The position numbers were made by a program, and so were the translations under genes. This document shows positions 58,368 through 64,000 of a stretch of DNA of 64,000 nt, piece by piece. The DNA is from Gordonia amarae NBRC 15530. GTDB taxonomy: Bacteria; Actinomycetota; Actinomycetes; Mycobacteriales; Mycobacteriaceae. The notes under the pieces are model-generated. The model had not been told where the DNA came from, did not search any database, and saw nothing but the letters and a program-made list of their open reading frames with translations. Location: the NCBI RefSeq assembly GCF_000241345.1, contig NZ_BAED01000071.1, positions 61,483-125,482 of the forward strand, in the 5' to 3' direction. Position 1 is the first letter of the stretch; every line of letters starts with the position of its first letter.

Positions 58368-58754
58368 GCGACTGAGTGTAGGTGTGTGGCCGGTGGGTCG
58401 GTGCGGGGTGTGGATGTAGTGGATGTGCCCCGATGCGTCCCCGCTCTGCTTTCCCGGTGACGTGCCCGTCCGTCGGGCACCCTTCCCCGGCGGGAAACGT
58501 CTGGACGCGGATGAAATATCCTATATTTGACGTCCGTGCGTAGGGTTGATCCTCTTCGGTCGGGATACCAACCGCCTTGTGTGTTCCACTGTGGTGACAA
58601 CGAATTCGGCGTCGGTCATGATGGTATGGTCCGGCGGGCGGCGACAGGATCGCGGAATGGTTCCGGCTGTGTCGCATTCCATTTGAGGTTGCGAACACAT
58701 TGTTGTGCTTGACGTGATAGACGGCACTTCCGTTGTTTGTTAGTGTCGCCTCTC
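58368..58754. other. 387-bp intergenic region upstream of pfaD
   Basis: No protein gene seen; it is AT-richer than its surroundings. It holds a hairpin GTGCCCG/CGGGCAC (58462-58480) and an AT-rich palindrome AAATAT-CCT-ATATTT (58514-58528) with outer GGACG/CGTCC. TAGTGT at 58741-58746 lies 8 nt before the pfaD ATG and may be its -10 box. It is the likely control region of the lipid cluster. Confidence 0.65.
58514..58528. promoter_or_regulatory. AT-rich palindrome upstream of pfaD
   Basis: AAATAT (58514-58519), CCT, ATATTT (58523-58528): a perfect 6-bp inverted repeat, flanked by GGACG (58503-58507) and CGTCC (58530-58534). A regulator site for the pfa-like cluster is plausible. Confidence 0.5.
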
Positions 58755-60359
58755 ATGCATCCGACGACGCTGGGGTTGACCCATGCACAAGGAGCCCCGG
58801 CCCTTGCCCCTTCGGGGGTCGAGGTCGCCGAGGCTCTTGCCGAGATCCGCAAACCGGTCGCCGTTGTCGCGTCGGCCCTGGGCCCGGTTCCGGTGGTGGT
58901 GGGCGACGGCGGGCTGGCCGAGATCGCGGGCGAAGAACTGCTCGCCCTGCTTCCGCCGGTCTACCCCGAATGGCTGGGTGAGCGGTCGTTCACAGCGGCG
59001 CACGGTGTGCGCTTCCCCTACGTCGTCGGCGAGATGGCCCGTGGCATCGCCACTCCGCAGATGGCGATCGCCGCCGTGCGCGCCGGGGGCATGGGCTTCT
59101 ACGGCAGTGCGGGACTGGACCTGGACACCGTCGAGGCCGGGGTCCGCGAGATCCAGAACGCCCTCGGCCCCGATGCGCCCGGGTGGGGCGCCAACCTGAT
59201 CCACAACGTGCAGGACGACCGCCGTGAGATGGCCACCGTCGAACTGTTCCTGCGGATGGGGGTGCGATGCGTGTCGGCGTCGGCGTTCATGCAGCTCACC
59301 CCCGCGGTGGTGCTGTACGCGGCCAAGGGGCTCTACCGCGGCGGCGACGGCCAGATCGTCCGGTCGGGCCGCATCTTCGCCAAGGTGTCCCGCGACGAGA
59401 TCGCCCGGCACTTCCTCTTGCCCGCTCCCGAGCAGATGCTGCGGGCTCTTGTTGCCGAGGGACGGCTCACGGCAGCGGAGGCCGCACTGGCCGCCGAGGT
59501 CCCGATCGCCGAGGATATCACCGCAGAGGCCGACTCGGGTGGCCACACCGACAACCGCGCCCTCACCGTCCTGCTCCCGCGGCTGATCGCCCTGCGTGAC
59601 GAGATCTCCGAACAATACGGCTACAGCGTCCTGCCGCGGGTGGGTGCAGCAGGCGGCATCGGAACCCCCGCCGCGGTGGCCGCGGCATTCGCCGCGGGTG
59701 CCGCCTACGTGCTCACCGGTTCGGTCAACCAGTCGGCTCTGGAGAGCGGCCTGTCCGAGGACGGCCGCAACCTGCTGGCACTGGCCCAGGCCACCGATGT
59801 GGCCACCGCACCCGCGGCCGACATGTTCGAGATGGGGGTGACCGTGCAGGTGCTCAAGCGTGGCACCATGTTCGCCCAGCGCGGCCAGCGGCTCACCGAT
59901 TTCTACCGCAAGTACCCCTCGTTCGACGCGGCTCCGGCCGACGAGGTCGCGAGCCTGGAGAAGACCGTCCTGCGCCGCAGCATCCCCGAGATCTGGGCCG
60001 AGACCAAGGAGTTCTTCGCCACCCGCGACCCCCGTGAGGTGGTGCGTGCCGAGGCCGACCCGCACCACCTGATGGCGCTGGTGTTCCGCTGGTACCTGTT
60101 CTCCGGGGCCCAGTGGGCCCGCGAAGGTGACACCGACCGCCGCGGCGACTACCAGATCTGGTGTGGCCCGGCGATGGGCGGATTCAACGACTGGGTCAAG
60201 GGCAGCTTCCTCGAACCGGTCGGCGCCCGCACCACCGGCCAGATCGCCCTCAACCTGCTCGAAGGAGCGGCCACCGTCACCCGGGCCGGTCACCTCCGCA
60301 CCGCCGGTGTCCAATTGCCACCCGGCGCCTTCGACTTCCGTCCCAGACCCCTGGGTTAA
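58755..60359 (+). CDS. pfaD: PfaD-type enoyl reductase (PUFA/polyketide biosynthesis)
   Basis: A 534-residue FMN protein of the nitronate-monooxygenase fold, matching the PfaD family. Early MARGIATPQMAIAAVRAGGM, then LPRVGAAGGIGTPAAVAAAF near 295, TGSVNQSALESGLSEDG near 325, DMFEMGVTVQVLKRGTMFA near 360 and the family hallmark WCGPAMGGFNDWVKGSFLEP near 475. PfaD proteins are trans-acting enoyl reductases of PUFA-synthase-like polyketide systems. The next gene is a PfaA-like synthase, 60 bp away on the same strand. ATG 58755 chosen over TTG 58737. Confidence 0.93.
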   Translation: MHPTTLGLTHAQGAPALAPSGVEVAEALAEIRKPVAVVASALGPVPVVVGDGGLAEIAGEELLALLPPVYPEWLGERSFTAAHGVRFPYVVGEMARGIATPQMAIAAVRAGGMGFYGSAGLDLDTVEAGVREIQNALGPDAPGWGANLIHNVQDDRREMATVELFLRMGVRCVSASAFMQLTPAVVLYAAKGLYRGGDGQIVRSGRIFAKVSRDEIARHFLLPAPEQMLRALVAEGRLTAAEAALAAEVPIAEDITAEADSGGHTDNRALTVLLPRLIALRDEISEQYGYSVLPRVGAAGGIGTPAAVAAAFAAGAAYVLTGSVNQSALESGLSEDGRNLLALAQATDVATAPAADMFEMGVTVQVLKRGTMFAQRGQRLTDFYRKYPSFDAAPADEVASLEKTVLRRSIPEIWAETKEFFATRDPREVVRAEADPHHLMALVFRWYLFSGAQWAREGDTDRRGDYQIWCGPAMGGFNDWVKGSFLEPVGARTTGQIALNLLEGAATVTRAGHLRTAGVQLPPGAFDFRPRPLG

Positions 60360-60419
60360 CCGACCACCGGGCTGACGGCCCGACGTTTGTCCAGTACCGC
60401 CCCACAGCGAAGAGGAATT

Positions 60420-63400
60420 TTGAGCGACTCCGCAAAGAACCACGTTTCCCCACCAGTTGCCGTCGTCGCGATGAGCGCGATCTACCCCGGGGAGACCGGT
60501 CTTGAGGGCTACTGGCGGACCGTTTCCGGCGGCCGTGACGCCATCACCGAGGTGCCGCCCACGCACTGGCTGATCGACGACTACTACGATCCCGATCCGT
60601 CGGTGCCGGACAAGACCTACTGCAAGCGGGGCGGATTCATCGACCCGGTGCCGTTCGATCCGGTCAAGTTCGGGTTGCCGCCGAATGCGTTGCAGACTAC
60701 CGACTCGGCGCAGATCCTGGCCCTCATCGCGGCCAAGCAGGTCCTCGACAAGGTGACCGGTGGCCGTGAGGACTTCGACCTCGAGCGCACCGACATCATC
60801 CTCGGCGTCGCCTCCACCACCGAACTCGTCGTGCAGGCCGGCGCCCGGCTGCAGGGCCCGGTGTGGCGCAAGGCCATGCTGGAGAACGGGCTGTCCGAGT
60901 CCGAGGCAGAGGAGATCTCCGGCGATATCGCCGCCCACTACCCGCCGTGGGTGGAGAGCACCTTCCCCGGCCTGCTCGGCAACGTCGTCGCCGGGCGTGT
61001 GGCCAACCGCCTCAACCTCGGCGGCTGCAACTTCGTGATCGACGCCGCGTGCGCGAGCTCCCTGGCGTCGCTGCAGTCGGCGCTGCACCGGCTGTATCTG
61101 CACGAGGCCGACACCGTCATCACCGGTGGCGTCGATGCCCTCAACGACGTGATGATGTACATGTGCTTCTCCAAGACGCCCGCGTTCTCCAAGACGGGAG
61201 ACATCCGGCCACTGTCGGACGGCGCCGACGGAACCCTCATCGGCGAGGGCGTGGGCATGGTCGCCCTCAAACGCCTCGACGACGCCGAACGTGACGGCGA
61301 CGACATCTACGCGGTCATCCGCGGCATTGGTTCCTCCTCGGACGGACGCGCATCGAGCGTGTACGCCCCCCGTTCGGAAGGGCAGGCCAAGGCGGTCCGC
61401 GCCGCCTACCGGCACGCCGGGTACGAACCCACCACCATCGGCCTGCTCGAAGCGCACGGCACCGCCACCAAGGCCGGTGACGCCGCCGAGTTCGCCGGCC
61501 TCAAGTCGGTGTTCACCGATACCGACAACCGGATCGCGATCGGCTCGGTGAAATCCCAGATCGGCCACACCAAAGCCGCAGCCGGTGCCGCCGGACTCAT
61601 CAAAGCCGTTCTTGCGCTCCAGCATTCGACGCTTCCGCCGACCCTCAAGGTGGAGCGGCCCAACCCGGCGATGGGTATCGAGGACACGCCGTTCTACATC
61701 AACAGCACCACCCGTCCGTGGGTGCGCACCGACGAGACGCCGCGCCGCGCATCGGTCAGTTCGTTCGGCTTCGGCGGCACCAACTTCCACGTGACCCTCG
61801 AGCAGTACGAGGGCGCCAACCAGGCCCGGCGTCTGCGCACCCTGCCCACCGAACTCGTCGTGCTCAGTGCCACGAACGAGACCGAACTCGCCGCCCGCGC
61901 CGGTGAGATCGGCGAGCAGGTGCGTGCCGGTGAGAGCCTGGCCCGCATCGCCTTCGAATCGGCGCAGTCCTTCGACGCCACCCACGGTGCGCGTGCCGCC
62001 TTGGTCGTCGCCGACACCGACGCCCTGACCGGCCTGGTGCAGAAGTTGCGCACCGGCCTGGCCGACGGCAAGGGTGCCGCCATCAAGGACCCCAACATCG
62101 CCGTGGGCTTCGGTGCCCCGCGTGAGGGCAAGACCGCTTTCCTGTTCCCCGGGCAGGGCAGCCACTACATCGGCATGGGCGCCGACCTGGCGCTGGACTT
62201 TCCCGAGGCGCTGGCCGTGTGGGACGGACTTGACGGTGACCTGGCCGATCTGCACAACGCTGTCTTCCCCGAACCCGCCTTCGACGACGAGACACGCGCG
62301 GTGCAGAACAGCGCGCTGACGTCGATGGAGACCGCTCAGCCTGCGATCGCCGCGACCAGCCTGGCCCAGCTCGCGCTGCTCGAGGAACTCGGCATAAAGG
62401 CCGACGCCGCCGCCGGTCACAGTTTCGGTGAGGTCACCGCGCTTGCCGCAGCCGGCGTGCTGCCCGCCGACCGGCTGATGGAGACCGCCCGTACCCGTGG
62501 CCTGCTGATGGCCGAGGCCGGTCGCGGCAAGGATGCCACGATGCTGGCGATCGTCGCGAGCGCCGACGAGGTGCGTGCACTGCTGGAGGCCCAGCCGAAG
62601 ACCGACGGCACTCTGGTCATCGCCAACGACAACGGTCCGCGTCAGGTGGTCGTCGCCGGCCACATCGCTGAGATCGAGAGCGTCGAAAAGGCTGCGGCCG
62701 GGGCCGGTCTGCGGACCAAGCGACTCACGGTGGCATCCGCGTTCCATTCGCCGATCGTCGCCGAGAGCTCGGCGCCGTTCGCCGAGTACCTGAACACCCT
62801 GCCGCTCGGCGACTCCCACCTGACCGTCTACGCCAACGCCACCGCGCAGCCCTATGGCGACCAGCCGACCACCCAGCTCGCCGACCAGGTGCGCCAGTCG
62901 GTGCGGTTCCGGGAGATGATCCAGGCGATGGCCGCCGACGGCGTCACCCGGTTCATCGAGGTCGGACCGGGTCGCGTGCTCACCGGCCTGGTCAACCAGA
63001 TCCTCGGCGACGCCCCGCATAAGGCGGTGGCACTCGACGACCCGAAGGTCGGCGACCTGCGCGGTTGGCACCGCGGTCTGGCCGCGCTCGCCGCCGACGG
63101 TGTCTCGCTGGACCTGGTCCGGCTCTACGACCACTACGAGGAGCCCGCGAAGTTCGTGCCGGCGCCCAAGTACGCGGTGATGGTCGGCGGTGCCAACGTC
63201 GGCAAGCCGTACCCGCCCGCCGACGGCAAGGTGGTCATCACACCCAAGCCGACCCGTCAGCCGCTCGCCTCCGCACCCGCCGAATCGAGTGGTGCGGCAC
63301 CGGCGAAATCGGTTGCCGCCCAACCTACACCGGTCGCGACACCGAAGCCGGCGCCGGTTACGGTCCCGCCCGCCGCCGCGCCCGCGCAGGCTGTTTCGGC

Positions 63401-64000
63401 GGTTCCGGCTCCGGCCGCGCCGCCTCAGCGCGCCCAGACACCCGCTCCCGTTGCTGCAGAAAGATCAACCGTGACCCCGCAACCGCAACCGGCCTCCGGT
63501 GCCTCCGCCGCCCGACCCACGACAGCAGCCGCCCCGGCGAGCGATGCCCCGCTGTCGACGGATGCGTGGAGTCTGATCGACCGCATCCAGCGGGAAACCG
63601 CGGCGCAGCACGAGCGCTACCTGGATGTGGTGGCCGACAGCCATCACCAGTTCCTCGACATGTCGACGCGGATGCTGGCCGAGATCGTGGGGGAGCCGGG
63701 CACGGCGCAGACCGTCGTCGCCCCGTCCCGTGAAGCGGCCCCGGCTGTGCAGGCACCGGCGGCACTGGCCGCACCGGCACCGGCTGTCCCGCAGGCTCCC
63801 GTCGTGCCGCAGACCCCGGTCGCCGCGCCCGCCCCGGTGGCGGAGCCGGCCCCGGTCGTCGCGGCCAAGCCGGCGGCCGCCGCGAAGCCGGCCGCCCCGC
63901 ACCTGTGGCCGCCCGGCCGCTGCCGCCGCTGCTCCGGCTGCCGCATCGGGTCCGTCGGCCGCCGATGTGGTGCTGGAGATCGTGTCCGAGAAGACCGGTT
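60420..64000 (+). CDS. PfaA-like type I polyketide synthase (partial, apparent frameshift near the end)
   Basis: Runs off the right edge. From TTG 60420 (AGAGGA 3 nt upstream): ketosynthase with catalytic Cys211 (IDAACASSLAS), EAHGTATKAGD and KSQIGHTKAAAG; then an acyltransferase with FLFPGQGSHYIGMG, Ser668 in GHSFGE and a C-terminal AFHSPIV; then a Pro/Ala linker. In this frame no stop occurs before 64000. However, from about 63895 the sequence makes sense only two frames on: DVVLEIVSEKTG (63964 on) is the start of an ACP domain of the PfaA type but lies in a different frame from the KS and AT. Two one-base losses near 63898 and 63921 would reconcile it. Product unknown. Confidence 0.88.
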   Translation, partial: MSDSAKNHVSPPVAVVAMSAIYPGETGLEGYWRTVSGGRDAITEVPPTHWLIDDYYDPDPSVPDKTYCKRGGFIDPVPFDPVKFGLPPNALQTTDSAQILALIAAKQVLDKVTGGREDFDLERTDIILGVASTTELVVQAGARLQGPVWRKAMLENGLSESEAEEISGDIAAHYPPWVESTFPGLLGNVVAGRVANRLNLGGCNFVIDAACASSLASLQSALHRLYLHEADTVITGGVDALNDVMMYMCFSKTPAFSKTGDIRPLSDGADGTLIGEGVGMVALKRLDDAERDGDDIYAVIRGIGSSSDGRASSVYAPRSEGQAKAVRAAYRHAGYEPTTIGLLEAHGTATKAGDAAEFAGLKSVFTDTDNRIAIGSVKSQIGHTKAAAGAAGLIKAVLALQHSTLPPTLKVERPNPAMGIEDTPFYINSTTRPWVRTDETPRRASVSSFGFGGTNFHVTLEQYEGANQARRLRTLPTELVVLSATNETELAARAGEIGEQVRAGESLARIAFESAQSFDATHGARAALVVADTDALTGLVQKLRTGLADGKGAAIKDPNIAVGFGAPREGKTAFLFPGQGSHYIGMGADLALDFPEALAVWDGLDGDLADLHNAVFPEPAFDDETRAVQNSALTSMETAQPAIAATSLAQLALLEELGIKADAAAGHSFGEVTALAAAGVLPADRLMETARTRGLLMAEAGRGKDATMLAIVASADEVRALLEAQPKTDGTLVIANDNGPRQVVVAGHIAEIESVEKAAAGAGLRTKRLTVASAFHSPIVAESSAPFAEYLNTLPLGDSHLTVYANATAQPYGDQPTTQLADQVRQSVRFREMIQAMAADGVTRFIEVGPGRVLTGLVNQILGDAPHKAVALDDPKVGDLRGWHRGLAALAADGVSLDLVRLYDHYEEPAKFVPAPKYAVMVGGANVGKPYPPADGKVVITPKPTRQPLASAPAESSGAAPAKSVAAQPTPVATPKPAPVTVPPAAAPAQAVSAVPAPAAPPQRAQTPAPVAAERSTVTPQPQPASGASAARPTTAAAPASDAPLSTDAWSLIDRIQRETAAQHERYLDVVADSHHQFLDMSTRMLAEIVGEPGTAQTVVAPSREAAPAVQAPAALAAPAPAVPQAPVVPQTPVAAPAPVAEPAPVVAAKPAAAAKPAAPHLWPPGRCRRCSGCRIGSVGRRCGAGDRVREDR

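Noticed and set aside
58740..63323. A 1527-codon open frame antisense to pfaD and the polyketide synthase
   Set aside because: It mirrors the strongly coding plus strand. Long antisense open frames arise from GC-rich third positions. Its translation has no recognisable domains.
1..64000. Insertion sequences, prophage genes, integrases or attachment sites
   Set aside because: None seen: no transposase or integrase among the translated frames, and no flanking direct repeats noticed at the tRNA genes.

Overview
The window is GC-rich chromosome of a mycolate-forming actinomycete. The evidence is an AftC arabinofuranosyltransferase, a Cei envelope-integrity protein, a mycobacterial-type SigA, SigB and IdeR set, polyphosphate glucokinase, the coproporphyrin-dependent haem genes and an F420/Ddn-type protein. 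From about 6 kb to 50.6 kb the gene order closely follows the Mycobacterium tuberculosis Rv2714-Rv2670 block as I remember it, read mostly in reverse. The extra genes (acuC plus a GNAT/acyl-CoA synthetase between ideR and sigB) and the accessory ends point to a relative such as Gordonia rather than Mycobacterium. The genus is an inference; no rRNA is present.

Layout. 0.05-1.5 kb: a two-gene AbiEi/AbiEii-like toxin-antitoxin candidate with a palindrome over its first start codon. 1.6-3.9 kb: ahpD, ahpC and divergent oxyR (peroxide defence). 3.9-16.4 kb: DUF3516 helicase, PAC2 protein, a lipoprotein, DUF4192, ideR, the acuC/acetyltransferase pair, sigB, DUF3099 and DUF3039. 16.5-25.4 kb: YihY protein, a second helicase, sigA, ppgK, suhB, cei and DUF4193 with a long structured leader. 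25.6-34.5 kb: DUF3093, dut, DUF3710, a hydrolase, OB-fold protein, DUF3159, the ceoC/ceoB potassium-regulator pair, a divergent KimA-like potassium importer and an RNA methyltransferase. 34.5-50.6 kb: monoacylglycerol lipase, dxs, an esterase, RNase D, DUF3000, hemE-hemY-hemQ, an ABC exporter, msrB, aftC, a degenerate hydrolase lipoprotein, a RibD-like reductase and zapE.

50.6-58.4 kb is more accessory: an LppP/LprE-type lipoprotein, a GNAT protein, a tandemly duplicated Gly-Cys-Val tRNA cluster (one Val copy looks damaged), a tRNA-Val(CAC), secreted proteins of unknown role, two oxidoreductases, a frameshifted small membrane protein, a Ddn-like protein and a LysE exporter. 58.7-64.0 kb is the start of a PUFA-synthase-like secondary-lipid cluster: a PfaD-type enoyl reductase followed by a PfaA-type polyketide synthase that runs off the window. 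Its frame appears broken in the Pro/Ala linker just before the first carrier domain.

The main functional groups are redox and iron control (oxyR-ahpCD, ideR, msrB), sigma factors (sigA, and sigB with an ECF-type promoter), haem and isoprenoid supply (dxs, hemEYQ), potassium transport (CeoBC plus KimA-like), reversible protein acetylation (AcuC plus acetyltransferase) and a polyketide/fatty-acid synthase. Many genes start 6-7 nt after a TANNNT box, the usual sign of leaderless transcripts. No insertion sequence, prophage or CRISPR array is visible.
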